From positions 310,001-374,000 of the forward strand of contig CAVTHW010000016.1 of NCBI GenBank assembly GCA_963734625.1: DNA of 64,000 bases. Reading direction: 5' to 3'. The DNA comes from CAVTHW01 sp963734625. GTDB lineage: Bacteria; Acidobacteriota; Terriglobia; Bryobacterales; Bryobacteraceae. Position 1 is the stretch's first letter; each line of letters opens with the position of its first letter. Below the pieces are notes generated by a model. The model was not told where the DNA came from. It was given only the letters and a program-made list of their open reading frames with translations, and did not search any database. The position numbers and the translations under genes are program-made. Below are positions 49,459 through 58,678 of this stretch, piece after piece.

Positions 49459-52102
49459 ATGAGGGCGAGCGGCAAAGTGCGGAGTGGGGCATCGTCATTC
49501 TTCGAAAGTGTGGGCAAGAAGTTGTTCTCCGTGCGCGCGTCCTGGCGGCGCCGCCCGATTAGCAACGCCGAGTCCGGCGGCGCCTCCGAGGAGAGGCTCC
49601 GGCAGAAGTATCTGTCCTTCCGGGAACTGCTTTCGCTCAACAACGAATGCCTGGAGCTGATTGCCGGACTTCAGGAGGACCTCCAGTTCGTCGTCCCCCA
49701 GCGCGACATCATTGGAGCTCGAGTTTCCGCGATCTTCGAAAGGGCCTCCGGCATCGTCGGCTGCTCTCGAAGCGCTGACCGGGCTTCGCTACGCCCAACT
49801 GGCCGACGCCCTGCGCGAGCAGCGCAGCGAGATTGAGCGATACATTGCAGTATCCCAGGAGTTGGTGACCCCGAAGCTTTCGGCCTGGCTCACGGAGTTC
49901 GGCATGGAGGCGGCCACTGAAGTCGGAGGCAAAGCCGCCGCTCTCGGAGAGATCAAACGCCGGCTCGGACTCCCGGTGCCCGAAGGGTATGTGCTCACAA
50001 CTGCAGCCTACATGCAGTTCTGCGGCATACCCCTCTGGGAGGCGATTCGCGATGCCATTCGAGGCGTCAACGTGGATGACCTCGAAGCGCTGCACTCGAT
50101 TTCCACCAAGCTGGCCGAGATGGTCATGGACCAGCCTGTGCCGCGTGCCGTTGAAGTCGCCATCAGCGAGCGCGCCTTGGCTCTGAAGACTGGCGAATTA
50201 GGGCTCGCGGTACGGTCGAGTGCGGTCGGCGAAGGCGGCGAGAAGACCTTCGCCGGCCAGTACCTCAGCCTGATCAACGTTGCCAAGGACCAGGCAGTGG
50301 AAGCGTACAAGCAAGTCATAGCCGGGCGGTTCAGTTCAAGAGCGCTGGCCTACAGGCTCAGTACCGGCTTGCTCGAAGTAGACAGTCCGATGGCGGTTCT
50401 GTTTCTGCCGGTCATTCGCGCTCGGGCTTCTGGCATCATGTACACCAGGGACCCAGGCGATCCCAAGGCCAAGGTTCTTTGGGTGACCTCCACGCCAGGA
50501 CTGGGGCTGGACATCGCCAGCGGGAGAATCCCGGCGGATTTGTTCATCCTGTCCCAGCGGCGTCCTCACCCGGTTCTCGAGCGTCACCTCGTCCACAAGG
50601 AAGACGAGATCACCGCGCTGGCCGGTGGCGGACTTCAGCGCCGGAGACTGAGCCCCGCAGAAGCCGACTCACCTAGCCTCCAGGAGCGGGAATTAAGGCT
50701 TCTTGCGGAATGGGGCCTCCGGTTGGAGGAGCACTTTGGCGCGCCCCAGGACGTGGAATGGGCTATGGACGAGGAGCGCAAGCTCTGGATCGTCCAAGCC
50801 CGGCCACTCGCGCTTGCCGAGTCCCACGGGGGGCGCAGATCCCGGCCGCACACACAACCGGTTCTGACGGGCGGCCGGACCGTCTTTCCTGGGCAGGTCG
50901 CCGGCCCTGCGTGCCTGATCGAGGACGCCCAAGACCTCGGCAAGGCGCCCGAAGGCGCCGTTGTCTTTCTGCGCAAGGCCTCCCCGGAGATCGTCGAAAT
51001 CCTCCCTCGCGTTGCCGGCCTGGTCGCCGAGTGGGGAAATGTCACCGGCCATGCCGCCGCGTTGCTGCGGGAGTTCCGTGTCCCCTCGGTCTTCCTCATG
51101 AGCGGCGCGTTTGAGCGGCTGAAGACGGGAGACTCCGTGAGCTTGGATGCGGTCCAGGCGAAGGTGTATGCCGGCTTGTTGTGGGAAACACGCCGCCCGG
51201 GAGCAGGGCCGCAAGATCGTAACCGGGAGCGGAATGGCGACCCGATCAGCCGGCGGCTGTTGACCCTGAATCTGCTGGATCCCTCGGCTTTCAACTTCCG
51301 CCCGGCGGGCTGCAAGTCCGCTCACGATGTGCTCAGGTTTTGTCACGAGAAGGCAGTCGAGGCGATGTTCGTCGTCGACGACATCGAACTGGAGCAGAAC
51401 CAGCAGCGATGCAGGAAGCTCGAGACGACTATGCCGCTGCACGTCTATGTGCTCGACCTGGGCGGGGGCATCGCGTTCAATCTCCCGCACCGCCGCGAGG
51501 TGTCGCCTTCGGAGATCACATCCAGACCATTCCAGAGCTTGTGGAAGGGACTGACTCATCCGGCCGTGAGCTGGAAGCGCGAGATGCCCGCCAGCTTCAG
51601 TGATCTGGCCTCGGTCATGGCCGGCTCATTGTCCTCCCATAGCAGTACCACGCGGGGCTTCGGCGAACGAAGCTACCTCTTGGTGGCGGAGGAGTACTTG
51701 AACTTCAACTCCCGCCTGGCGTATCACTTCTCTCTTGTAGACGCCTGCCTGTCGGACACCCCCAGTGCGAACTACATCTCTTTTCGATTCGCCGGCGGGG
51801 GCGCCACGCGGCAGCGCCGCGGCTTGAGGGCGTGTTTCCTTGAGGCTTGCCTCACTCACTACGGCTTTCAGGTGGATCGGCGAGGGGACTTGCTGAACGC
51901 GTGGTTCAAGAAGGGACCGGCCGAGGACACCTCGGACAGGCTGGACATCTTGGGCCGTTTGCTGGTCAGCAGCAGCCAGCTTGACATGTTCATGAGCAGC
52001 CAGGATGTCATGCGATGGTTCGTGCGGCAGTTCCTGGCAGGCAACTACTCGTTCCAGGTGCCGGAGCAGCAGGAAGTGCCGGCTTCGGTTCAGGAGAAAT
52101 GA
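49459..52102 (+). CDS. PEP-synthase-like protein with a non-standard C-terminal domain (one frameshift)
   Basis: About 880 residues after repair. The first frame covers 49459 to about 49755 (RPISNAESGG, RQKYLSFRELLSLNNECLEL: a coiled-coil region); one base then shifts the frame. Next comes the ATP-grasp PPDK_N domain (VGGKAAALGEIKRRLGLPVP, LAVRSSAVGEGGEKTFAGQY, ARASGIMYTRDPGDPKAKVL, WIVQARPL) and the phosphohistidine swivel domain with TGHAAALLREFRVPSVFL. The last 300 residues do not look like the PEP/pyruvate TIM barrel; they contain LYLNFNSRLAYHFSLVDAC-like text (EYLNFNSRLAYHFSLVDACL) with no motif I know. So it can probably transfer phosphate to a histidine and on to an unknown acceptor. 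Its stop overlaps the dsrN start. Confidence 0.75.
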
Positions 52103-53548
52103 CCGTGCCGCCACGCCTCGTCATCGCTGGGCTCTCCGGAGAATCGGGCAAGACCCTTGTCTCGCTTGGGCTCCTCCTGGAAGCTTGCCGATCCGGCTTG
52201 CCCGTTCGGGCTTTCAAGAAAGGGCCGGATTATATTGACGCCGCCTGGCTCGCCTGGGCCTCAGCCCACCCGGCGCGCAACCTGGATTCGTACCTTATGG
52301 GCTTCGAGGGAGTCACACGAGCCTTCGTTCGACACAGCATACCCACGGGGTTGAACCTGATCGAGGGCAATCGCGGACTCTACGATGGAGTGGATGCCAA
52401 GGGCACGCACAGCACCGCCGCGCTCGCCAGGGCGCTCCGCGCGCCGGTAGTGCTTGTTGTGAGCGTCACCAAGGTTACTCGCACGGTGGCGGCCCTCGTC
52501 CTGGGCTGCCAGAAGTTGGAGCCGGAGGTTCGCATCGCGGGCGTGATTCTCAATCGAGTCGGCAGCCGTCGGCACGAGCAGGTCATCCGCGAGGCTATCG
52601 AGTGCGAGTGCGGTTTGCCCGTCCTGGGTGCCGTGCCAAGGGCGGAATCCGGGACCCTGCTGCCGGAGAGACACCTTGGCCTGGTCACCCCGGAGGAACA
52701 CCACCAGAGGGAGAGCTTGAGGGCCAGCCTCCTGTCACTGACCCGGGACCACCTGGATACCGGCCGCCTCTTCGCCATCGCGCGGGAAGCGCCCCCGCTG
52801 GCGGTCGGCGGACGAACCGGCCCTGGTGTGCGCTGACGGTCGCGGACTGAGGATCGGCTTCTTGAGGGATTCCGCTTTCACGTTCTATTACCCGGAGAAT
52901 CTCGAGGCTCTGGAGTCAGCGGGCGCCGAATTGGTAGCCATCGAGGCGTTGACCGCCAGCCAACTCCCGCCCGGCCTGGATGCTCTTTACATCGGCGGCG
53001 GTTTCCCCGAGACCCATGCGGCCGCCCTGGCGGCAAACGGGAGCTTTCTCGCCTCGCTGAGGGATGCTGCCCGCCGGGGCCTGCCGATCTACGCGGAGTG
53101 CGGCGGTCTCATGCTGCTTGCCCGCTCCATCTTGTGGCGAGAGCAGAGCTTCTCCATGGCCGGTGTTCTGCCTTTTGACGTGGAAGTCTGTTCCGCGCCC
53201 CAAGGGCACGGGTACGCCTGTTTACACGTGGACAGGCCGAACTCCTTCTTCCCCGAAGGGACGGTCCTGAAAGGCCACGAGTTCCACTACTCGAAGATCC
53301 TGCTGGGCGGCGCCCAGCCCCCCACTGCTTTCGCCGTGACGCGCGGCGCGGGGTGCTTTTCCGGGCGCGACGGCGTCATCGTCGAAAACGTCCTGGCCAG
53401 CTATATTCACCTGCACGCCGCCGCTACGCCGGAATGGGTTACGGGCGTCTTGGAGGCTGCCCGCAGCCACGCCGGCCGCGCGTCGCGCGAAAACAAGCTT
53501 GAAGTGTTGGAGAACGCAGAACTAGCCAATGAGGAGGCTATATTATGA
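52099..53548 (+). CDS. dsrN: DsrN, CobB-type siroheme amidase (one frameshift)
   Basis: About 482 residues after repair. ATG 52099 overlaps the preceding TGA. N-terminal ATP-binding domain: LVIAGLSGESGKTLVSLGLL, FKKGPDYIDAAWLAWASAHP, LIEGNRGLYDGVDAKGTHST. Near 52812 an extra G shifts the frame; the glutaminase half continues with RIGFLRDSAFTFYYPENLEA, LYIGGGFPETHAAALAANGS and the Cys nucleophile in YAECGGLMLLARSI, then HEFHYSKIL. The family is cobyrinate a,c-diamide synthase; in dsr organisms this member (DsrN) amidates siroheme for DsrAB. With no cobalamin genes nearby and sat next door, DsrN is the better call. The sat start overlaps its stop. Confidence 0.87.
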
Positions 53549-54812
53549 GCAAACTTGTACCACCCCACGGCAGTCCCGATTTGAAGCCTTTGTTGTTGGA
53601 AGGCGAAGCCAGGGCAGCCGAGATAAAAAGAGCAGAACGCCTCAAGCGGGTCCCCATAACCAGCCGCGAGAGCGGCGACCTGATCATGATGGGAATCGGA
53701 GCATTCACCCCGCTTGACGGCTTCATGGGCAAGGAAGACTGGCAAGGCTGTTGCGACAGCTACGCCATGCCTTCCAAGAAGGGACTGTTCTGGCCCATCC
53801 CGATCACTTTGTCCGCCACGGAGGATCTTGCAGCTTCCATTTCCTCCGGAGAGGAAGTCGCTCTCTGGGACACGGAGACCGAAGCCATCATGGGCACCAT
53901 GAAGGTGACCGAGAAGTACAAGATCGACAAGGAGCACGAGTGCAAGCAGGTGTTCCGCACCACAGACGGGGCGCATCCGGGGGTTCAGAAGGTGATGGAG
54001 CAGGGTCCGGTGAACCTCGCCGGTCCCGTAAAGGTGACCTCCGAGTCCTACTATCCCGAGATGTTCCCTGGGATCTACCAGCGTCCCGCCGAAGCTCGCG
54101 AGATCTTCCAGCAGCGCGACTGGAGTACGGTAGCGGCTCTCCAGTTGAGGAACCCGATGCACGGCTCGCACGCTTACTTGGCGTGGGTTGCGATCGAGGT
54201 CTGTGACGGGGTCTATGTCCACCAGCTCGTGGGCAAGCTGAAGCCTGGCGACATCCCGGCCGAGGTCCGTGTTAAGGCCATCGACGCCCTGGTGAACAAG
54301 TATTTCCGCAAGGATCGTGTGGTTCAGGGCGGTTATCCGATGGAGATGCGCTACGCCGGTCCGCGGGAGGCGTCTACTGCATGCCGTGTTCCGGCAGAAT
54401 TACGGCTGCTCGCACCTGATCGTCGGGACGTGACCACGCCGGCGTCGGCGACTACTACGGACCCTTCGACGCTCAGAAGATCTTCAACGAGATTCCGCCG
54501 GACGCCCTGGTCCTGCGGCCGCTGTGCATGGACTGGACGTTCTACTGTTACGAATGCGGCAGCATGGCGTCCATGAAGACTTGCCCGCACGAGAGCAAGG
54601 CGGTCATCGACGAGAATGGCAAATACAAGGGCGGCGCCCGGTTGCTGCTTTCCGGAACCATGCTCCGGAAGCTCATGAGCGAAGGCAAGCCGGTCCCGCC
54701 GGAGTTCTCCAGGCCCGAGGTCATCGCGGTCCTCAAGGAGTACTACGACAGCCTGGAGGAGAAGGTGGAGGTAAAACTCCACAAGTTCGCTACCGGCGAT
54801 ACGAAGACGTAG
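53545..54812 (+). CDS. sat: Sulfate adenylyltransferase (two frameshifts)
   Basis: About 421 residues after repair, the normal length of the single-subunit ATP sulfurylase. The ATG overlaps the dsrN stop behind GAGGAGG. Intact: SGDLIMMGIGAFTPLDGFMG, ALQLRNPMHGSHAYL (the HxxH nucleotide motif), QGGYPMEMRYAGPREA. An extra T near 54372 and an extra A near 54430 interrupt HAVFRQNYGCSHLIVG and RDHAGVGDYYGPFDAQKIF; the end is WTFYCYECGSMASMKTCPHE, GARLLLSGTMLRKLMSEGKP. It activates sulfate to APS for AprBA, or runs backwards during sulfur oxidation. Being last in the TauE-dsrN operon, away from aprBA, it relies on the shared promoter block for coordination. Confidence 0.93.
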
Positions 54813-54817
54813 GCAAT

Positions 54818-55730
54818 TCAACGGGGCTGTCCGAGGGAACTCAGATAGCCCCACAAGTAAATCAGGGCCACGGCGAGCAGGATTACCGAGAGCATCCCCT
54901 TGAGCCTCCTGGCTGGGACGAAGCGCTGGGCGCGAGCCCCCAGATACGTGCCGACCAGCCCCCCCGCGCCGAACAAGGAACCCAGCAGCCAGTCCGGCGC
55001 AACTTCCAACCCTCTGTCCCGGTACAGCGGCGCAATGAGCTCGCTGAAGCCCACGCCGCACACGGACGTGATGAAGGTCCCCATCAGCGTCGCGCCTGCG
55101 ATGGTGTGCACGGGCAAGCCGACAATGCCAACGAAGAACGGAGCCAGGATGGCGCCGCCGCCGATGCCGTAGATGCCGCCCACTACACCCACGACCAGGG
55201 ACAGCAGAAAAATGCTCCGCGTCGCGCATTCGTAGCGGCAACCCTGGAACTCAAAGACCAACCGCCGCGTGTTGAACTCCGAGCACCGGACGGTCCAGTC
55301 GGACGAGTTGGGGACAGGCGCCGTGCCGCTCTTGGGCTTACGGGTCTCCAGTAGCATGCGGGAGCCGATATACAGCAGCACGCAGCCGACGAACGCCTTG
55401 AATGGCTTCGGGGTCCGGCAGCCAGGTCAGCCGCACCAGTTCCCCCAGGACAACGCCGGGAGCGGTGCCGGCCACCACCACCCACGTCAGGGGTCGCAGC
55501 AGCCGGCCCTCGCGGGCGTAGCGGTAGATCCCGCCGGGTATGGCAACGATGTTAAAGACAAGGTTCGTAGAGCTCACCGCCGGGCTGGTGAACCCGAGCA
55601 CGCTCATCTGGAACGGCAGCAGCAGCACCGCCCCGGAGATCCCCCCCATTGAAGAGAAGAAGGACACCACAAGAGCCACCAATGGCGGAACCCAGAAAGG
55701 CGTCTCCACGCCGGAAACGGGGAAGTTCAT
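54818..55730 (-). CDS. TauE/SafE-family exporter (third copy, one frameshift)
   Basis: About 303 residues after repair, ATG 55730 (a TTG at 55736 is possible). First half: PFWVPPLVALVVSFFSSMGG, ISGAVLLLPFQMSVLGFTSP, VSSTNLVFNIVAIPGGIYRY. An extra A near 55406 shifts the frame, and AFVGCVLLYIGSRMLLE-like text (LLYIGSRMLLETRKPKSGTA) continues with VVGVVGGIYGIGGGAILAPF, GATLMGTFITSVCGVGFSEL and YLGARAQRFVPARRLKGMLS. It is convergent with sat, with five bases between stops. A cNMP-binding protein gene lies 123 bases upstream on the same strand. A fragment of a similar gene is at 56482-56553. Confidence 0.82.
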
Positions 55731-55853
55731 AGGCAACTATCAACTCATTCTTTCTGGAATCCCGCCCGGCTCGTAGGAGCCGAGATCCGCCAGCAAGCAA
55801 AGGGGAGGCACTCGGCACGAAACCTGCGATCGCCAGGTTCGCGCCAACCTCCG

Positions 55854-56321
55854 CTATCTGCGCCCTAAGGGCATCGCTTGCATGATGGTCTCGAGCCTCT
55901 CCATCGCGTACACATAACGGTTGAAGAAAAGCTGGGAGACTCTCCGTTGGATGGTGTAGCCCACTACAGGGTTCTCGTCCAGGATATGGCGCAACACGCG
56001 GCCCTCCACCTTAAGCACCTCCGAGTCCTCCACGCACTCGGCGTTCAGGAGGTACCGCTCCGTTCCCGTCAGACAGGAGACACCGAAGATGCTTCCTTTG
56101 AGCAGGTCCTCGACCAGGAGGCTCGGTCCTCCCTTCGTGGGCCGCCTCAGTTCCACCCTCCCTTTGAGCAGTATAAAGAAGTGACTCGCTGGCATACCCT
56201 CCGAGTAGACTCTCTCGCCCTCTTCGAGCTTCACGATCCCCGATGCGGAGCTGAGCGTTTCCATTTCCTTCGGGTTCAACAGCGCGAACAACTCGTGTCT
56301 TTCCAGCTTTTCGATGGCCAT
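55854..56321 (-). CDS. Stand-alone cyclic-nucleotide-binding domain protein (second copy)
   Basis: 155 residues from the ATG at 56321, preceded by GGGGGAGGCGTC. One cNMP-binding fold: LFALLNPKEMETLSSASGIV, KLEEGERVYSEGMPASHFFI, LLKGRVELRR, LLKGSIFGVSCLTGTERYLL, then a C-helix and a short helical tail (VGYTIQRRVSQLFFNRYVYA). No helix-turn-helix follows. It resembles the protein at 14839-15330 in plan but not closely in sequence. It is upstream of and probably co-transcribed with the third TauE gene, so it may sense a ligand and modulate that exporter. Confidence 0.75.
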   Translation of the reverse strand: MAIEKLERHELFALLNPKEMETLSSASGIVKLEEGERVYSEGMPASHFFILLKGRVELRRPTKGGPSLLVEDLLKGSIFGVSCLTGTERYLLNAECVEDSEVLKVEGRVLRHILDENPVVGYTIQRRVSQLFFNRYVYAMERLETIMQAMPLGRR

Positions 56322-56481
56322 GACGCCTCCCCCTTCGCTAACAGGTGAACCGGAATTCCCGTTCTCGCCTCCCGGTTCCACGCCAGTATACACCCAGTTG
56401 CCTCCTGTCGAACTCTGAGCGTGCATCTGGGCATCTGGGCGTGCAGTCTTCTTCCCGAAAGTAGCGGCACCCCCCTGGGAG

Positions 56482-56553
56482 CGAGAAAAAAATCACGAAG
56501 GCCACCAGTGGCGGAAGCCAGAACGGCGCCTCCGCGCCGGTAACGGGGAATGT
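56482..56553 (-). pseudogene. Truncated duplicate of a TauE gene 5' end
   Basis: The minus strand reads FPVTGAEAPFWLPPLVAFVI then FFS, matching the start of the third TauE (FPVSGVETPFWVPPLVALVV, SFFS). About 54 bases align with roughly 85 percent identity by eye (56499-56552 against 55674-55727). The similarity ends abruptly at the next residues (LPGGCRYFRE) and there is no start or remainder of the gene. It lies upstream of the cNMP-binding gene, so a second TauE was probably once present and was lost by deletion or recombination. Confidence 0.6.
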
Positions 56554-56593
56554 CGTTTGAGACACTATTTCAGATTCATGGATGCGATTGTCC

Positions 56594-56622
56594 TTGACAA
56601 GGAGTTGGGCTGGTGGTTTAAT
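56594..56622 (+). promoter_or_regulatory. Sigma-70 promoter of the rrf2-hmc-like operon
   Basis: TTGACA (56594-56599), 17 bases, TTTAAT (56617-56622). Near-consensus, with predicted start near 56629 and a 35-base leader to the GTG of the Rrf2 gene. The remainder of the 56322-56663 gap contains only the TauE remnant. Confidence 0.65.
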
Positions 56623-56663
56623 GATGAGCGAGTCGATATACACGCTCAGGGGGCAGCGATTCC

Positions 56664-57113
56664 GTGCGCATCAACACACGCGCCTGCTATGCGATTCGTC
56701 TCATGGCTGACGTCGCCAAACACTCGGGCGGCGGCCGGCCCGTTTCCCTCCGTGACGTCGCCCAGCGACAGCGCCTTCCCAAGCTGTACCTGTCGCAGTT
56801 GACCATGCCGTTGCGTAACTCGGCGCTGTTGAAGAGTGTTTGGGGCAACAAGGGCGGTTTCCTTCTGGCCCGCCCGGCAGCGGAGATCACGCTTCTGGAT
56901 ATTGTCGAAACCGTCGACGGCCCGGTCGGAGTGATGGACTGCGTCCTCGACCCGAATTTCTGCGACAAAGTGAAAGCCTGCGACTGCTTCGGCACGTTCT
57001 GCGCGATCAACAGGGAGATAGTTGGCACGCTGAAGAGAGTCAGGTTAAGCGATCTGGCTGCGCCGGAAGGGACTTCCCTGGCAATGGCGGAGGTGGATTT
57101 GAAGCAGGTGTAA
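56664..57113 (+). CDS. Rrf2-family regulator with a cysteine cluster
   Basis: 149 residues, GTG start. Winged helix: RINTRACYAIRLMADVAKHS, VSLRDVAQRQRLPKLYLSQL, LLKSVWGNKGGFLLARPAAE, ITLLDIVETVDGPVGVMDCV. The middle carries CVLDPNFCDKVKACDCFGTF C, five cysteines that can hold a 2Fe-2S or 4Fe-4S cluster as in IscR/NsrR/RsrR. Rrf2 was first named from the hmc operon of Desulfovibrio vulgaris, where it represses that operon. Here it is the first gene of an Hmc-like operon, 44 bases ahead of the HmcF-like gene, so redox- or NO-responsive autoregulation of this complex is likely. Confidence 0.88.
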   Translation: MRINTRACYAIRLMADVAKHSGGGRPVSLRDVAQRQRLPKLYLSQLTMPLRNSALLKSVWGNKGGFLLARPAAEITLLDIVETVDGPVGVMDCVLDPNFCDKVKACDCFGTFCAINREIVGTLKRVRLSDLAAPEGTSLAMAEVDLKQV

Positions 57114-57157
57114 GCCTGCGCAGCCCGGCGGAGAAAAGGCCCGGGACGTGAGGACGG

Positions 57158-58675
57158 ATGCAGCCACTCACCACGGAAGAGCACAAGAGGGCGTTCGCCG
57201 CCACCAGAAAGACGGAGGCCATCCGCAGGCAGTGTCTGCCGGTGCGGTACCACGTGGAGGACTTCGAGGCGGCCGACCGGCCGCGCCGGTTCCTGGAAGC
57301 CTTCGCCGCAATCCTGAAACACACGAACTACCGGCTCGCGCTCGATCAGTACGTGCGCGTCAGTGCGAAGTGCTCGCGGTGTTCGGCCAAGTGCCAGGTC
57401 TTTCTGGCCACGGGCGCCAGCGAGGATATCCCTTGCTATCGTTCGGAGCTGCTGCTTTCGGTCTACCGCCGTCACTTTACGGTCTCGGGGGTCTTGCGCG
57501 GGCGCATCCTCGGCGACCCGGGCTTGACCGACGAGCGCGTCCAGGAGATGGCAGAATCCTTTTACAACTGCACCGCCTGCCGCCGCTGCTATTTTGAATG
57601 TCCCATGGGCATTGATCATGCTCTGATCACACATCTGGGCCGCTACATTCTTTCGGAGATCGGAATCGTGCCCCGGGCGCTGGCGGTCAGTGTCCGGGAG
57701 CAGTTGAGCGGCGCGACCGGCAATACCTCCGCGGTCCCGGTGCCGGCGCTGCTGGACGGGCTGGAGTTCCTCAGCGAAGAGATGCAGGAGGAAAAGGGCA
57801 TCGACATTCCGTTCCCGATCGATCAGGAGGGCGCCGAGTATCTGTTCCTGCCCGCGGTGTCCGACTTTTTGATGGAAGCGGACACCCTGATGGGCAACGC
57901 CGCGGTCTTCCGCGCGACCGGGGACAGTTGGACCATCGGCACCGGCTACTTCGACGGCATCAATTACGGCCTGTTCTACAGCGACCAAGTGCTGGAACGT
58001 GTGCTCCAGAAGATCCAGGCCGAGGCCGAGAGGCTCAAAGTAAAGAAGATCTTGATCGGAGAGTGCGGCCACGCGTCGCGGACCGCGAAGTACTTCTATC
58101 CGACGTTCTGCGGAGGCAGGGAGGCGCTGCCGGTTCTGAACATCATGGAGTACACCCACAAGGCCTGGAAGGAAGGACGTCTTAAGCTGGACCGGAACGC
58201 CATCGCCGAGCCGGTCACCTACCACGACCCCTGCAATCTTGCCCGCCCCGGCTGGATCGTGGAGCAACCCCGCGAGCTGCTGAAGGCGTTCTGCCCGAAC
58301 TACGTCGAGATGACACCTAACCGCCGCGACAACATATGCTGCGGTGGAGGCGGGGGCACGGTATCGATCGACGAGATTCGGCCATACCGCATGTTGGTCG
58401 GTGGCAGGTTGAAGGCCGAACAGATCCGGGCCACCGGGGCCAAGTACTGCGTCGCGCCCTGTGCCAACTGCAAAAAGCAGCTTCGCGAGCTTGTGGAAGA
58501 GCATCACATCGACTGCCAGATCGTCGGGTTGCACGATCTGTTGTACAAGGCAATTGTTTTCGACGGAGAGCCCTTGGCAGGGCGGCCGTGCGCCTCTGGC
58601 GCAGGGGCCCTGCTGCATTACGAACGGCAACACGGCCAATCGGGTGTTACTGGAGAGTCACGTCTGGAGGAGTAG
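57158..58675 (+). CDS. HmcF/DsrK-like cytoplasmic heterodisulfide-reductase-type subunit
   Basis: 505 residues. Two ferredoxin motifs (CSRCSAKCQVF; CTACRRCYFECPMGIDH), then CCG-type domains: GECGHASRTAKYFYPTFCGG, YHDPCNLARPGWIVEQPREL, ICCGGGGGTVSIDEIRPYRM and CVAPCANCKKQLRELVEEHH. The plan equals DsrK and HmcF/TmcB. It most likely faces the cytoplasm and exchanges electrons with a thiol/disulfide or a ferredoxin-type partner. Compared with the DsrK in this window, it has a shorter N-terminus and different spacing, so it is a paralogue for a different complex. The next gene starts 3 bases later. Confidence 0.85.
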   Translation: MQPLTTEEHKRAFAATRKTEAIRRQCLPVRYHVEDFEAADRPRRFLEAFAAILKHTNYRLALDQYVRVSAKCSRCSAKCQVFLATGASEDIPCYRSELLLSVYRRHFTVSGVLRGRILGDPGLTDERVQEMAESFYNCTACRRCYFECPMGIDHALITHLGRYILSEIGIVPRALAVSVREQLSGATGNTSAVPVPALLDGLEFLSEEMQEEKGIDIPFPIDQEGAEYLFLPAVSDFLMEADTLMGNAAVFRATGDSWTIGTGYFDGINYGLFYSDQVLERVLQKIQAEAERLKVKKILIGECGHASRTAKYFYPTFCGGREALPVLNIMEYTHKAWKEGRLKLDRNAIAEPVTYHDPCNLARPGWIVEQPRELLKAFCPNYVEMTPNRRDNICCGGGGGTVSIDEIRPYRMLVGGRLKAEQIRATGAKYCVAPCANCKKQLRELVEEHHIDCQIVGLHDLLYKAIVFDGEPLAGRPCASGAGALLHYERQHGQSGVTGESRLEE

Positions 58676-58678
58676 CGA

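Noticed and set aside
52099..53548. Cobyrinate a,c-diamide synthase for cobalamin synthesis
   Set aside because: Same family, but no cobalamin genes are near and it is coupled to sat in a dissimilatory sulfur locus; DsrN is the better call.
56687..58639. 650-residue open frame on the minus strand across the Rrf2 and HmcF-like genes
   Set aside because: It is the antisense shadow of two well-supported iron-sulfur and regulator genes; the translation has no domain pattern and arises from high GC content.
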